The position numbers were made by a program, and so were the translations under genes. Below, in pieces: positions 25,212 to 35,268 of a stretch of DNA of 64,000 nt (position 1 is the stretch's first letter; every line of letters starts with the position of its first letter). This stretch comes from Bradyrhizobiaceae bacterium (lineage in GTDB: Bacteria; Pseudomonadota; Alphaproteobacteria; Rhizobiales; Xanthobacteraceae): contig JADYXZ010000019.1 in NCBI GenBank assembly GCA_020853885.1, positions 310,001 to 374,000 on the forward strand, given 5' to 3'. Under the pieces are notes generated by a model. It made no database searches, was not told the DNA's origin, and saw nothing but the letters and a program-made list of their open reading frames with translations.

Positions 25212-27656
25212 TCAATTTGTTTTTTCGCTGCCGACGTGCGTGGAGAATCCCGTTCCGCCGAGAGTGCGCAGGTTCACCCGCATCATGATCTTGTGAACCG
25301 GCTTCGTGTACTGGAAGTTCGAATAGTCGGCGAGATAGCTGAAGGTCGCCGCGAAGCACTCGTCCACGTAGTTCAGGCCGACCAGGCCGAGGTCGAACTT
25401 GTCGTCGTTCAGGTCGTAGCGCGCGCCGCCGAAGATGCTCCAGTTCTCGTGCAGCTTGAGCACGGCGGTCTGGTAGATGCCCTCGCGTTTCTCGACGTAG
25501 CCGATCTGCGGCTGGGCGTCGTAGCGCGCATAGATCGTCGCCAGCGACAGCTTGTCGAACGTCGCCCGCGTTTCGAGCTCAAGCCGCCGCACGTCGAAAT
25601 TGTTCTTGTCGAAACGCGCGCGCGCCGCATACGAGATGTTGCCGACCGGCTGGAAATAGATGCGCGAGACGTAGTCGGAGACGTCGTTCTCGAGGCCGGA
25701 TTCGAGGCCGGTATTGGCGGAGTCGGCAAAGGCGTAGGAGTTCTTGCCGGCCAGATGATACGACTGGCCGAACAGCATGTTGATCATGCCGAAGCGGTGG
25801 ATGTTCGCCGTGTATTGCACGCCGGCGTTCGCCCGCGTGCCGCCCTCGACGCGGTCGTAGCCGGAATATTTGTCGATCGAAAACAGGTTGGTGTCGTCGA
25901 AGACGAGGCTCTGCGCGTCCTCGTTCGGGAACTGGCCGATATGCGTCTCGTTCGGGCGCACGACGATCTGTCCGATCGGCTCGATAATCTGCGTGCCCCA
26001 CGAATGCACGGAGATGAACGGCCAGCGCGCCTCCGCGCCCACCGCCGGCATCGCGCGCACCATCGACTCGCGGTTGGCACCGCCGACAAAGGCGGCCGCG
26101 GCGGCATCGTCAGTATCTCGGGTCGCAAGATCGAGTCGCCCACTTGCAAAGGGCTTAAAAACCACACCCCATGGATTGGTAATTGTTCGGCGCCAATACA
26201 ACTCGGTTGAGAAACGGGTGTAGTCGCCAGCCATGCCCCGCATAAGGCAGTTGTTCGGGTTCTGATTGGTTAGACATTTCAGCGCGTCAGGTTCGCCGGT
26301 GGTCTCAGCGGTAATGCGATCAAAGTCCGATTGCTCCCTCGTCAGGCTGACGAAGTTCGCATTGAATCCGACCTCGCCCCCGAGCACCGGCTGCTCCAGC
26401 ACGCGCGAATAGTCGAGCACGGGATGGATGATGGGGAGTTGATCCTGGTCGTCGGTTCGCCCGAAGCCGATGAAGCCCATCGCCCGTGCGTCGAAATAGC
26501 TGCGGTCGCCCTGGCCGGTCAGGTAGATTTGCGAGGTGCGCTCGGAACCCACGCCGTTGGCCGCGGTCGAATAGTCCGACAGGAAATACTTGTCGGTGAG
26601 GAGCGTCGCGTCCCATCCCCAGGCCCAGCGCTTGTTGATCCGGAAATGACCTTCCGTCTCCACCGAGCCACGGAAGTCGCGGTCGCCGGGGCTGACGCCG
26701 CTCGCATCGCGGAACGCGCTCGAATCCTGCTGGAAGATTCCCGCCGCGCGGATCGAGTACGCGCCGTCCACCAGGCGGTGCCGCCACTCGGCGGAAACGA
26801 GCGGCCCGATCTGCCGCGTCATCGGCGCGACCGCAACCGTGAGATCATAGTTCGGCGCGAGCGCCCAATAATAGGGGATGCTGACGCCGGTACCGGTACG
26901 GCTGTTCGAGAAGAACGTCGGCAGCAGGAAGCCCGTCTGCCGCTTCACCGTCGGATCGGGATGCCAGAAATACGGGAAGTAGGCGACCGGCACCCCGAAG
27001 AACTCGATCGACGCATCCTCATAATGGATGACGCGCTCTTTCTCGTTGTGGACGATGCGCTTCGCTTTCACCTGCCACAGCGGCGGCTTCGACGGATCGT
27101 CTTTGCACGGCTCGCACGCCGTGTAGGCGCCGCTGCGCAATTCGGTGATGTTGTCGTCGCGGCGCTCGGCGCTTGCGGCGGCAATGCGCGTCCGCTCCGG
27201 CGTCTCGATCAGGAGCGACTGGACGAAGCCGTCGCGGAAATCCGCGTCGAGATTGATGTGGTCGGTGTAGATGACGTTGCCGTCTTTGGTCTGGTAGCGG
27301 ACGTTGCCGCGCGCTTCGAGGCGGTTGGTCTTGCGGAAGTGCGTGACGCGGTCGGCCTCGAGCACCGAGCCGTCGTAATAGATCTGCACCTTGCCGACGG
27401 CCGAGACTTCTTCGCGGGCCTGGTCGTAGACGAGCTCGTTCGCCTGCACGAGCATCTTCGCGCTCGGATTGACCTTGACCTGGCTGCGAAGGTTGGTGGC
27501 GCCCTTGCCCTTGGCCGCGGACTGTTGCGCCGAGGCATCGGAGACGCCGACGCAGGCGAGGGCGGCGGCGAGCGCGAACGCAAACGTGCGGCCCCGGCCC
27601 GTGCCGGGGCGCATCCCCCATCCCCCTGGCGTCTGGACGGCGCTACGCGGCCACAT
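25212..27656 (-). CDS. lptD: LPS-assembly protein LptD
   Basis: 814 residues. Signal peptide at about residues 15-44 (FAFALAAALACVGVSDASAQ). N-terminal OstA/LptA-like beta-jellyroll: VQANELVYDQAREEVSAVGK, VQIYYDGSVLEADRVTHFRK and RLEARGNVRYQTKDGNVIYT. A Cys pair in YTACEPCKDD, then the C-terminal barrel with YFPYFWHPDPTVKRQTGFLL. It is the outer-membrane translocon that inserts lipopolysaccharide with LptE. ATG at 27656 has AGGA upstream and begins one base after the lptG stop; ATG at 27614 is the alternative. Confidence 0.96.
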   Translation of the reverse strand: MWPRSAVQTPGGWGMRPGTGRGRTFAFALAAALACVGVSDASAQQSAAKGKGATNLRSQVKVNPSAKMLVQANELVYDQAREEVSAVGKVQIYYDGSVLEADRVTHFRKTNRLEARGNVRYQTKDGNVIYTDHINLDADFRDGFVQSLLIETPERTRIAAASAERRDDNITELRSGAYTACEPCKDDPSKPPLWQVKAKRIVHNEKERVIHYEDASIEFFGVPVAYFPYFWHPDPTVKRQTGFLLPTFFSNSRTGTGVSIPYYWALAPNYDLTVAVAPMTRQIGPLVSAEWRHRLVDGAYSIRAAGIFQQDSSAFRDASGVSPGDRDFRGSVETEGHFRINKRWAWGWDATLLTDKYFLSDYSTAANGVGSERTSQIYLTGQGDRSYFDARAMGFIGFGRTDDQDQLPIIHPVLDYSRVLEQPVLGGEVGFNANFVSLTREQSDFDRITAETTGEPDALKCLTNQNPNNCLMRGMAGDYTRFSTELYWRRTITNPWGVVFKPFASGRLDLATRDTDDAAAAAFVGGANRESMVRAMPAVGAEARWPFISVHSWGTQIIEPIGQIVVRPNETHIGQFPNEDAQSLVFDDTNLFSIDKYSGYDRVEGGTRANAGVQYTANIHRFGMINMLFGQSYHLAGKNSYAFADSANTGLESGLENDVSDYVSRIYFQPVGNISYAARARFDKNNFDVRRLELETRATFDKLSLATIYARYDAQPQIGYVEKREGIYQTAVLKLHENWSIFGGARYDLNDDKFDLGLVGLNYVDECFAATFSYLADYSNFQYTKPVHKIMMRVNLRTLGGTGFSTHVGSEKTN

Positions 27657-28754
27657 CTACCCGTCCTCTTGGTACAGCAGGACCAAGCACCCCATTAACG
27701 ACCCGAAGACCGCAGGAAACCACGCGGCGGCGACGGGGTGGATGATCCCGCCTTCACCGAGCTCCTCGGCCAGTCTGGACACCACATAAAGCAGAAACCC
27801 TGCTACCACGCCACTAACAATCATCTTTCCCACGCCGCCGAAGCGGAACATCCGCAGGCTGACGACGGCGGCGATGACCACCATGGCAATCAGGAGCAAA
27901 GGCCGCGCTAACAGCACCTGATATTGCAGCCGGTACCGCTCGGTCCTGAGGCCCGCGCGCTCGGTCGCTTCGATCGCCTCGGGCAAATTCCAGAAGGAAA
28001 GGGAATCCGGGCTCGCCAGCCGCCCCCGTACCTGTTCCAAAGTGAGATTCGTGCTGACCAGATAGGTATCATATTCTTGCGGCTCGGCCTGTGCGTTGAA
28101 CACCTTGGCCCCGCGCAATACCCAGTTTCCTTCCTCGAGCGTGGCGCTCGGCGCCTCGACGCGCTCGATGAACTTGCCGGTGCGGTCGAAGGAGAAGATC
28201 TTCACCCGGCGCAATTGCCGCCCGCCCTCGGCGGTCGCCTGCGCCTGCAGAATCGACTGCCCGTCGACGCTCTGCTGGCGCACCCAGATGTCCCGGCCCG
28301 CCGACTGGAATAGCGTCGCCCCCCGCTGGTTGAGCATGCTCGCTTCGACGAGATTGGCCTGCTCCTTCATGGCGGCGGAGAGCGGGTTGTAGACCGTGAC
28401 CGCGAAGATCCCGATCGTGAGCGCAACCGCGGCTGATGAGCCCGTGAATTGCCACACCGACATCCCCGCGGACCGCGCAATCACGAATTCGAGCCGCCGC
28501 GAGAACGTCAGGAACGTGCCCATCGCCCCAAGCAGCACCGCGAACGGCAGAAGCTGCTCGGTGAACGCGGGCAGGCGCAGGAACACGAGATAGGCGAGGC
28601 TCGTGAACGAGGCGTCCGGCCGGTGGCCGAAGCGGCGCGTCAGCTCCAGGAAATCCACCAGCGCGATCAGGCCGACGCACGAGAAGAACACCATCGCCAC
28701 CGCGCCGAGAAACCGGCGTCCGAAATAGCGGCCCAATGTTCCGAATGCGATCAC
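27657..28754 (-). CDS. lptG: LPS export permease LptG
   Basis: 365 residues from GTG at 28754, which has GAGGGG upstream; the frame is open further but would overlap lptF. YjgP/YjgQ family: six membrane segments, three N-terminal (FLGAVAMVFFSCVGLIALVD and following) and three C-terminal (PLLLIAMVVIAAVVSLRMFR, VSGVVAGFLLYVVSRLAEEL and the last 30 residues), with a periplasmic beta-jellyroll between about 125 and 270. With LptF and the LptB ATPase it extracts LPS from the inner membrane. Ends one base before lptD. Confidence 0.95.
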   Translation of the reverse strand: MIAFGTLGRYFGRRFLGAVAMVFFSCVGLIALVDFLELTRRFGHRPDASFTSLAYLVFLRLPAFTEQLLPFAVLLGAMGTFLTFSRRLEFVIARSAGMSVWQFTGSSAAVALTIGIFAVTVYNPLSAAMKEQANLVEASMLNQRGATLFQSAGRDIWVRQQSVDGQSILQAQATAEGGRQLRRVKIFSFDRTGKFIERVEAPSATLEEGNWVLRGAKVFNAQAEPQEYDTYLVSTNLTLEQVRGRLASPDSLSFWNLPEAIEATERAGLRTERYRLQYQVLLARPLLLIAMVVIAAVVSLRMFRFGGVGKMIVSGVVAGFLLYVVSRLAEELGEGGIIHPVAAAWFPAVFGSLMGCLVLLYQEDG

Positions 28755-28764
28755 GCCGCGCCCC

Positions 28765-29922
28765 TCACGTCGTGCTGAGTTTTTCGACGCGCGTGTTGAT
28801 CGCGTCGGCGAGGCGCAGGAGCGGCGCGGGCACGCTCGCCTCCACATTGGCAAGCGACACGTAGGTGCCGATGCCGATGACCGCGATCGGCACGACATAG
28901 GGAAGCGGCCATGCCATCGCGGTGCGTTCGATCAGGCCGCCAGAGCCGAGGCCGATCACTTCCACGAACAGGAACGCCGTGCTTGCCCCGGCGATGGAAA
29001 GACCGCGGCTCTGCCGCGTCGTGCGCGGATTGCCGAGAAAGGCGAAGGCGATCACGAATGCCGCGATCGGATAGAACGGCGTCGAAAGCCGCTTGTGCAG
29101 CTCGACGCGGAAGCGCGCGGCATCCTTCCGGTAGATTTCGTCATCCGCCGCGGGCCACAGGAGCTCGGAGAGGCTGCGGAACGCCGCGCGGTCGCCGATC
29201 GAGGCGCTCGCCGGGTCGAACTGCGAAAGATCGAAACCGTAGCGCTCGAACTCGACGATCGAGCTGTTGCGCGCGTCCCCGCCGCCGCGGTGGATCGAGC
29301 CCTGCTCGAGCACGAGGATGAGCGCGGAGGCGGACGGCACGATGCGCCCGCGTTCTGCGATGTAGGTCGTGATCTGCGCGCTGTCGCGTGCGTCGTTGAT
29401 GAAGATGCCGAGCAGCGCGCCGCCGGACGCGCGTTCGCGCACATGGAAGGTGAGCCCGCGCTCGATCGAGGTGAAACGGCCGGGCATGGCGACGTTCGTC
29501 ACGATGTCCGCGTTCACGTTGGAGAGTTGCTCGCGCAGCGACCGCATGCTGCGCGCGCTGAGGTCGGCGCTGATCAGCATCGAGAGGGTCGCGACCACGA
29601 TTGCAAGCGCAAGCGGCGCCCGGAACATGTGCCACGGGCTGATGCCGGCCGCGCTCATGGCGACCAGCTCGGAATCCGAGTTGAGCTTGTTCAGCGTGTA
29701 GATGACGGCGAGGAAGAGGGCGATCGGCGCCACCACCGCCATCAGCGTCGGCAGCGACAGCGCGGTCACGGTGAAGAACACCCAGACGGTCTGGCCCTGG
29801 CTGGTCAGTAGATCGACCCGGCGGAGCGCCGTGGTCACCCAGACCATGCTCGTGAGGACGAGCAGCACGGCGAGGAAAGCGCCTCCGGCCGTGACCAGAA
29901 TGTAGCGGTCCAACCTGCCCAT
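28765..29922 (-). CDS. lptF: LPS export permease LptF
   Basis: 385 residues from ATG at 29922 with GGGGAC just upstream; the frame is open to 30468 but that part overlaps the divergent pepA. YjgP/YjgQ family: MGRLDRYILVTAGGAFLAVL at the start, LSLPTLMAVVAPIALFLAVI, the conserved NKLNSDSELVAMSAAGISPW loop, and C-terminal membrane segments. The periplasmic jellyroll spans about 125-265. It is the partner of LptG and first gene of lptF-lptG-lptD-surA-pdxA-rsmA. Confidence 0.94.
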   Translation of the reverse strand: MGRLDRYILVTAGGAFLAVLLVLTSMVWVTTALRRVDLLTSQGQTVWVFFTVTALSLPTLMAVVAPIALFLAVIYTLNKLNSDSELVAMSAAGISPWHMFRAPLALAIVVATLSMLISADLSARSMRSLREQLSNVNADIVTNVAMPGRFTSIERGLTFHVRERASGGALLGIFINDARDSAQITTYIAERGRIVPSASALILVLEQGSIHRGGGDARNSSIVEFERYGFDLSQFDPASASIGDRAAFRSLSELLWPAADDEIYRKDAARFRVELHKRLSTPFYPIAAFVIAFAFLGNPRTTRQSRGLSIAGASTAFLFVEVIGLGSGGLIERTAMAWPLPYVVPIAVIGIGTYVSLANVEASVPAPLLRLADAINTRVEKLSTT

Positions 29923-30073
29923 TAGTCCCCGGTAATCCCCTGGCGGCCGCCCCCAGCCGCGCCCCATGCCTCGGTTGCAAGCTGGGGCCCAAATGCGGCC
30001 TCCTCGCGGCGTCTTACCGGGCTTCCCCGGATGGGCTAAGAGTGCGTCTTTCCAGCATCGGAGCCTCCGAATC

Positions 30074-31582
30074 ATGGCCAATTCGCCGAAGTTTTCCTTT
30101 GTCGAGAATGCCCCCGCCCAGACCGGCGTGCTCGTGGTCCTGACCGACGAGAGCCTGCGATTCGGCCCGACGGCGTCGAAGGCGGTCGGCCCGGCGAAGG
30201 ACCTGATCGCCCGGGCGGCCAAGGCAGACGGCTTCAAGGGGAAAAAGAACAAGGTGCTGGAGCTGATCGGCCCGCACGGATTGAAAGCCGACCGTCTCGT
30301 CGTGGCCGGCGTCGGCAAGCGGAAGGATCTGAAGGAGTCCGACTGGGCGAAGCTCGGCGGCGCCGTCATGGCGAAAATCCCGCCGGCCACCAAGGCTGCC
30401 GCGGTCGTCCTCGACCTGCCGGAGGGCAAGGTGTCGGACACCGAGGCCGCGGAGTTCGCGCTCGGCATGAAGCTCCGCGCCTATCGCTTCGACCGCTACA
30501 AGACGAAGAAGAAGGAAGACGACGACAGCAAGGACGAGCCGACGCACGCAGCGATTTCGCTCGCCGTCGCGAACGTCGCCGATGCGCGCAAGGCGTGGGC
30601 GGAGCGCGAGGCGGTCGGCGACGGCGTGATCCATGCCCGCGAGCTTGTGAACGAGCCGCCGAACGTCCTGTTCCCCGTCGAGTTCGCCCGCCGCGCCTCC
30701 GAGCTGAAGAAGCTCGGCGTCGAGGTCGATGTGCTCGACGTCAAGGCGATGCAGAAGCTCGGCATGAATGCGCTGCTCGGCGTCGGCCAAGGCTCGGCGC
30801 ACGAAAGCCGCACCGTGATCATGCGCTGGAACGGCGGCAAGAAGAGCGACGAGCCGTTGGCCATCATCGGCAAGGGCGTCTGCTTCGACACCGGCGGCAT
30901 CTCGATCAAGCCCGCCGCCAGCATGGAAGACATGAAGGGCGACATGGCGGGCGCGGCCTGCGTCGTCGGCCTGATGCACGCGCTCGCCAAACGCAAGGCG
31001 AAGGTGAACGTGATCGGCGCAATCGGCGCCGTCGAGAACATGCCGAGCGGCACCGCGCAACGGCCGGGCGACATCGTCAAGTCGATGTCCGGTCAGACGA
31101 TCGAGATCGTCAACACCGACGCCGAGGGCCGGCTCGTGCTCGCCGACGTCGTTTGGTACGTGAAGGAGAAGTACAAGCCGAAATTCATGGTCGATCTCGC
31201 GACGCTGACCGGCGCGATCCTCGTCTCGCTCGGGCACGAATATGCGGGGCTCTTCTCGAACGACGACAAGCTCGCCGAACGCCTGATCGAAGCCGGCAAC
31301 GAGACCGGCGAGCGCGTGTGGCGCATGCCGCTCGGGCCGGAGTTCGACAAGATGATCGATTCCAAGTTCGCCGACATGAAGAATGTGGGTGAGGGAAGGA
31401 ACGCCGGCTCATCGACCGCCGCACAATTCATTCAGCGATACGTCGGCAAGACGCCGTGGGCGCATCTCGACATCGCCGGCACCGGCATGGGCGTGAAGCC
31501 TTCCGAGATCAACCAGAGCTGGGGACCGGGCTGGGGCGTGCGCCTGCTCGAGCGGCTGATCGCGGATCACTATGAGAGATGA
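30074..31582 (+). CDS. pepA: Leucyl aminopeptidase (M17)
   Basis: 502 residues from ATG at 30074 (GGAG upstream; the longer frame from 29966 overlaps the lptF promoter region). M17 signature [14 protein letters not shown], with metal and catalytic residues also in [15 protein letters not shown] and [13 protein letters not shown]. Residues about 135-150 hold a very charged insert ([15 protein letters not shown]). It is a two-zinc cytoplasmic exopeptidase, usually hexameric. pepA is divergent from lptF and upstream of holC, an arrangement common in alphaproteobacteria, here interrupted by a toxin-antitoxin pair. Confidence 0.97.
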   Translation: MANSPKFSFVENAPAQTGVLVVLTDESLRFGPTASKAVGPAKDLIARAAKADGFKGKKNKVLELIGPHGLKADRLVVAGVGKRKDLKESDWAKLGGAVMAKIPPATKAAAVVLDLPEGKVSDTEAAEFALGMKLRAYRFDRYKTKKKEDDDSKDEPTHAAISLAVANVADARKAWAEREAVGDGVIHARELVNEPPNVLFPVEFARRASELKKLGVEVDVLDVKAMQKLGMNALLGVGQGSAHESRTVIMRWNGGKKSDEPLAIIGKGVCFDTGGISIKPAASMEDMKGDMAGAACVVGLMHALAKRKAKVNVIGAIGAVENMPSGTAQRPGDIVKSMSGQTIEIVNTDAEGRLVLADVVWYVKEKYKPKFMVDLATLTGAILVSLGHEYAGLFSNDDKLAERLIEAGNETGERVWRMPLGPEFDKMIDSKFADMKNVGEGRNAGSSTAAQFIQRYVGKTPWAHLDIAGTGMGVKPSEINQSWGPGWGVRLLERLIADHYER

Positions 31583-31626
31583 AAACGATGTGGTCGAAAG
31601 GGGCTTGAGGAGATATATTGCTCGTG

Positions 31627-31854
31627 ATGACAAAGCTGCTCGAAGAAGCGATCAAGAAAGTTCGTGATCTGCCGGAATCCGATCAGGATCAGGCGGCGGA
31701 GATATTACTTTCGCTGGCGGCGAAAAGTGACGAGATCGTGCCGCTCGACGACGAGACAAGAGCGGCGATTCGCGAAGGAAAGGCTCAGGCCCGGCGTGGA
31801 GAATTCGTCAGCGACGAGGATATGGCCGCCTTCTTCAAGCGCCACGGCGTATGA
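31627..31854 (+). CDS. Antitoxin of a ParE-type toxin-antitoxin pair
   Basis: 75 residues from ATG at 31627 (MTKLLEEAIKKVRDLPESDQ). The N-terminal helix pair and the sequence EILLSLAAKSDEIVPLDDET match small antitoxins that sit in front of ParE/RelE toxins. C-terminal EGKAQARRGEFVSDEDMAAF is the typical toxin-binding tail. The Shine-Dalgarno GAGGAG (31607-31612) is 5 bases from a TTG at 31618, 11 from GTG at 31624 and 14 from this ATG, so the true start may be up to three codons earlier. The stop overlaps the toxin start (ATGA). Confidence 0.8.
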   Translation: MTKLLEEAIKKVRDLPESDQDQAAEILLSLAAKSDEIVPLDDETRAAIREGKAQARRGEFVSDEDMAAFFKRHGV

Positions 31855-32138
31855 AGGTTCGTTACACGCTACGCGCCCACGCCGATCTCGACGCGATCTA
31901 CCTTTTTCTCGACGAGCGCAATCCGGCTGCTGCTCGCTCCGTCAAGCGATTCATCGAGCAAAGGATCGCCTGGTTGGCCGATTTTCCATACGTTGCTTCA
32001 GCGACCGACGAGCCCGGTATTTTTGAGCTTACGATCACGCGCTATCCTTATAAAGTTTATTATGAAGTGCAGGGCGATGAAGTCTGGATCGTGCACATCC
32101 GTCACGCGGCGCGCCGTCCCTGGCCGCAATCACGCTGA
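31851..32138 (+). CDS. ParE/RelE-superfamily toxin
   Basis: 95 residues. The fold signature is MKVRYTLRAHADLDAIYLFL, AARSVKRFIEQRI, then ELTITRYPYKVYYEVQGDEV and WIVHIRHAARRPW. The last is the C-terminal strand with I-x-H-x-R that marks ParE toxins. ParE toxins block DNA gyrase, whereas close RelE relatives cut mRNA at the ribosome; the PYKVYYE and HIRH pattern favours the ParE group, without proof. Coupled to the antitoxin by a 4-base overlap. The pair is autoregulated in known cases. Confidence 0.85.
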   Translation: MKVRYTLRAHADLDAIYLFLDERNPAAARSVKRFIEQRIAWLADFPYVASATDEPGIFELTITRYPYKVYYEVQGDEVWIVHIRHAARRPWPQSR

Positions 32139-32153
32139 ACCGGAGTGTCGCCC

Positions 32154-32603
32154 GTGACCGAGGTTCATTTCTATCACTTACAGCGCCAGCCCTTGGAAAA
32201 GGCGCTGCCGCAACTGGTCGAGAAATGCCTCGAGCGCGGCTGGCGCTGCGTCGTGCAGGCGGACTCGGAGGAACGCGTCGAGGCGCTCGACACGTTGCTG
32301 TGGACCTATCGCGAGGACAGCTTCCTGCCGCACGGCACCGACCGCGAGACGGAAGCCGCCGACATGCCGGTCGTGCTGACGACCAAGGACGTGAACCCGA
32401 ACGGCGCGCAGGCGCGCTTCCTCGTCGATGGCGCAAACGCGGACGACCTCTCGCCCTATGAGCGCGCGATCTTCCTGTTCGACGGCAACGACCCCGATGC
32501 CGTCGACGCCGCCCGCGACAACTGGAAAGAGGCGCAAGGGGCAGGCTTCGAGGTCGTCTATTGGCAGCAGGACGCTCAGGGCCGCTGGCAGAAGAAGGCG
32601 TGA
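32154..32603 (+). CDS. holC: DNA polymerase III chi subunit
   Basis: 149 residues from GTG at 32154, selected because GGAG lies 8 bases upstream; GTG at 32145 is the alternative. Chi family: MTEVHFYHLQRQPLEKALPQ, RGWRCVVQADSEERVEALDT, LLWTYREDSFLPHG and LFDGNDPDAVDAARDNWKEA. Chi links the clamp loader to single-stranded DNA-binding protein during replication. The gene normally follows pepA; here the toxin-antitoxin pair stands between them. Confidence 0.94.
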   Translation: MTEVHFYHLQRQPLEKALPQLVEKCLERGWRCVVQADSEERVEALDTLLWTYREDSFLPHGTDRETEAADMPVVLTTKDVNPNGAQARFLVDGANADDLSPYERAIFLFDGNDPDAVDAARDNWKEAQGAGFEVVYWQQDAQGRWQKKA

Positions 32604-32617
32604 GGCGGGAGGCGACC

Positions 32618-32992
32618 ATGCCAAACGAGTTGAGGGTGTTCTTTGACGCCTACCGGGATTCCTTTCCCGAAGGCGCCGCCGCCATTGCCGCGTTCTATGC
32701 GGAGCCGTGCATGACCGCGCGCGCCGGCGTCGTGCGCGTGCACGCGACGCGTGCCGACCTGACGGCGCTCTTCGCCGGGGTCGATCGCCAGTATCGCGCG
32801 CGCGGTTATGTCCGGGCCGAGTATGAGATCGTCGATCATCGCGTCCTCGGCGCCAACGCCGCATTGGCGACGGTCCGCTGGGCCTACAAGAGCGTGACCG
32901 GCGAGACGATCTGGGAAACGACCTTCTCGTACAATCTCTACAGGCGCGATGGGGCCTGGAAGATCCTCGTCCAGACCATGCACGACGACTGA
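32618..32992 (+). CDS. NTF2-like (SnoaL/DUF4440-type) protein
   Basis: 124 residues from ATG at 32618 with GGGAGG nearby. Pattern of the NTF2-like fold: N-terminal helix FFDAYRDSFPEGAAAIAAFY, conserved AEPCMTARAGVVRVH, then strands YEIVDHRVLGANAALATVRW and TTFSYNLYRRDGAWKILVQT. The ending W-K-I-L-x-x-x-x-H is common in SnoaL/DUF4440 proteins. This fold serves many small-molecule enzymes and binding proteins, so no activity is claimed. It follows holC by 14 bases and is probably in the same transcript. Confidence 0.8.
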   Translation: MPNELRVFFDAYRDSFPEGAAAIAAFYAEPCMTARAGVVRVHATRADLTALFAGVDRQYRARGYVRAEYEIVDHRVLGANAALATVRWAYKSVTGETIWETTFSYNLYRRDGAWKILVQTMHDD

Positions 32993-33012
32993 CGCCGGCT
33001 TGTGCCGGCGCG

Positions 33013-33540
33013 TTAGGCTTGTCGCTTGCCGCCGCCGAATCCCGCTTCGCGCTGGAACAGGATGAGATCGAACGACGGCGCAAAGTCGTGCCCGCCGATG
33101 GCGGTCAGGAGCGCGTGCGCCTGTCCCCGGTGGTGGGTCTGATGATTGAAGAAATGGTCGAGGGCCGGCGCGAGCGGCTGCGTGATCGTCCTCGGATTGG
33201 TCACCGTCCGATACGTGAATTCGCCGGCAAGCTTCGCGTCGTCGAGGCTCTCGATGTAGCGCGAAATGCGCCTGTCTTCCGCCCAGCGCGCCTCGCACAG
33301 CGCCGCGAGATCGTCAAACAGGATCGCGTCGAGGCTCGGCGGTTGCTCGCCTTCGCCGGTGAAGCGCCGCATCCAGATGCGGTCGGCGACGAGCAGGTGA
33401 TTGAGCGTGCCGTGCACGGACTTGAAGAAGGCGCCGCGATCGGCGCGGTAGTCCGTATCGGAGAGCTTGGCGGCGGCATCGTACAGCCGTTCGTTCGCCC
33501 AGGCATTGTAGCCGGCGAACATGCTGTATCGTTCGATCAT
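33013..33540 (-). CDS. DinB family protein
   Basis: 175 residues from ATG at 33540 (MIERYSMFAGYNAWANERLY); a GTG at 33555 could add five. DinB four-helix bundle with the metal-binding His triad: HGTLNHLLVADRIWMRRFTG gives the first (H48 region), and FFNHQTHHRGQAHALLTAIG gives the second and third. Family members are often thiol-dependent S-transferases or of unknown role; despite the name, no DNA-damage role should be assumed. Convergent with the NTF2-like gene, and preceded by a palindromic repeat cluster. Confidence 0.88.
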   Translation of the reverse strand: MIERYSMFAGYNAWANERLYDAAAKLSDTDYRADRGAFFKSVHGTLNHLLVADRIWMRRFTGEGEQPPSLDAILFDDLAALCEARWAEDRRISRYIESLDDAKLAGEFTYRTVTNPRTITQPLAPALDHFFNHQTHHRGQAHALLTAIGGHDFAPSFDLILFQREAGFGGGKRQA

Positions 33541-33571
33541 CCCCGCTCTCTGCACTTAATGATCGCCCGCT

Positions 33572-33686
33572 CGTCCTCATCCTGAGGAGCCCCGCCACCT
33601 CATCCTTCGAGACGCGCGCTTCGCGCGCTCCTCAGGATGAGGCGGCGAGTGACTCAGGTGGCGGGGCGTCTCGAAGGATGAGGACG
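33572..33686. repeat. Nested palindromic repeat, CCTCATCC family, copy 4
   Basis: Outer arms CGTCCTCATCCTGAGGAGCC and GGGCGTCTCGAAGGATGAGG enclose a second complete copy (CCTCATCCTTCGAGACGCG, then CGCGCTCCTCAGGATGAGG) and a short pair CCACCT/AGGTGG. It is an element within an element, as in copy 3. Confidence 0.75.
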
Positions 33687-33695
33687 CCGCGCCGT

Positions 33696-35198
33696 TTACA
33701 ACATAAAACGTATCATGAGCTCGCGGAACGCGATCACGGCCACGATCATGAGCACCGGGTATAGCCGATAGACCGTCGGCGCATCGCTGCGCACGAGCAC
33801 GCGCAGGACGATCGCGGGCGTCGCGATCAGTGCGCAGAGCAGCGTCCAGTAGATGTAGCGGTACTCGTGGGCGATGCCGATGATGAAATAGCCGAGCGCG
33901 TACATGGCGCCGGAAAGCGTGAGCGAGACGATGATCGTGCGCGTGCTCTCGTTCCAGATGCCGAGCCCCGCCCATGCCCACGCAAGGCAGATCAAGAGCC
34001 ACACGTAGGGCGGGCCGAGCGGCGAATTGTTCAGCGCCTGCGCGCCCGCGTCGATCATATGAAACAGCCACGTCGGCTCGAACGTGAATTCCTTCTGGTT
34101 GCCCGACTGCCAGCCGGTGAACACCGGCTCCTTGCAGTCCGTGCACAGGAACTGGAAGAAGCGGTTGGCGTGCGCGAACCGGTGGCTGAGATAGGCGAAG
34201 GGATGCGAGGCGATCGCCTCGAGCCATAGTTTCGAGAGCGGCCAGCCGAAATTCGGCTTCATCTTTTCATAGACTTCCGGACAACCGCGCTCGCCGACCA
34301 TCCAGCCGTACACGTCCCAGTGCCGCGGCGTGTAGCAGGTGGCGTTACGCGCGACGAAGTCCGGACCGAAGAATCCCTGGAAGCCGTCGCTGCCCGAGAA
34401 ATAAGTGATGCCGCCGATGTCGAACACCTGCAGCTGCGACATCGGCTTGATGTCTTCGACGCGGAAGAGGTTGCGGTCGGCGAGGATGTGCGCGGGCGCG
34501 ACCGCCGCCGAGATGACGCAGACGATGATCGCCCGCTTGAAAATGGAGACGCCGGCCCAGCGCTTGCTGATGGCGCGGCCGGCAAGATCGATGAGCGGCG
34601 GCAGCCCAAACAGGCTGTTCGCGCGCATGAACGCGCCCATGACGAGGAACAGCCCCATCAGCGGCAGCGCGAGCGTGCGCCAGCGGATCGTGCCGCTGAC
34701 GACGCCGGCGGCGATGCCCGCGCCGATCAGCAGGGACGTCGCCATGCTGATGTCCTTCACGAGCTGGCCGTTGTAGTTGAGCGCCATCGGATAGAAGGCG
34801 GCGAGGAAGGTCAGGCTGGCGAGCAGCCGCCCTTCGTGCCGCAGCGCGTCGGCGATCAACACGAAGCCCGCCCAGTACGCGGCGACGAACAGCACGAACA
34901 TCGGCTGCGGCCCGTCATGGATGGCGCGCAGCGGGTACCAGAGGAAGCCGAGCAGCGGCGGCTGCCAGTTCGTCCATTTGCCGGTGCGCGAGGCGTCGAA
35001 ATACGCCCATGCGTCGTGGTGCAGAAGCCCCGGATAGAACGCGATGAAGTTCGCGACCGCCGCGATCAATGCCGCGAGCAGCAGCGTGCGGCGGAATTTC
35101 AGTTGGTCTGCGGCGGTGTCGGTCAAGTTCGGGAGCCCGTGAAACGAAGCGCGCGAGACAGCCGGAAGATTGTGTAGCGATTGCGGCGCCCGCTGCAT
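33696..35198 (-). CDS. Polytopic membrane protein, GT-C glycosyltransferase-like
   Basis: 500 residues with about ten hydrophobic segments, from [20 protein letters not shown] to [20 protein letters not shown]. After the first segment comes [20 protein letters not shown] with an acidic residue in the first loop, as in lipid-linked-sugar glycosyltransferases of the GT-C type. A large extracytoplasmic loop at about residues 230-340 holds several Cys ([36 protein letters not shown]). No closer family is recognised. It might modify LPS, glycans or glycolipids. Stands alone; the only neighbours are repeats and a small exported protein. Confidence 0.7.
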   Translation of the reverse strand: MQRAPQSLHNLPAVSRASFHGLPNLTDTAADQLKFRRTLLLAALIAAVANFIAFYPGLLHHDAWAYFDASRTGKWTNWQPPLLGFLWYPLRAIHDGPQPMFVLFVAAYWAGFVLIADALRHEGRLLASLTFLAAFYPMALNYNGQLVKDISMATSLLIGAGIAAGVVSGTIRWRTLALPLMGLFLVMGAFMRANSLFGLPPLIDLAGRAISKRWAGVSIFKRAIIVCVISAAVAPAHILADRNLFRVEDIKPMSQLQVFDIGGITYFSGSDGFQGFFGPDFVARNATCYTPRHWDVYGWMVGERGCPEVYEKMKPNFGWPLSKLWLEAIASHPFAYLSHRFAHANRFFQFLCTDCKEPVFTGWQSGNQKEFTFEPTWLFHMIDAGAQALNNSPLGPPYVWLLICLAWAWAGLGIWNESTRTIIVSLTLSGAMYALGYFIIGIAHEYRYIYWTLLCALIATPAIVLRVLVRSDAPTVYRLYPVLMIVAVIAFRELMIRFML

Positions 35199-35268
35199 AC
35201 ACGAACCCCGGCCAGGCGGGGGAGACTGGCCGGGGTCATGCGTCCGCTACCGGGCAAACCGTCGGGGA

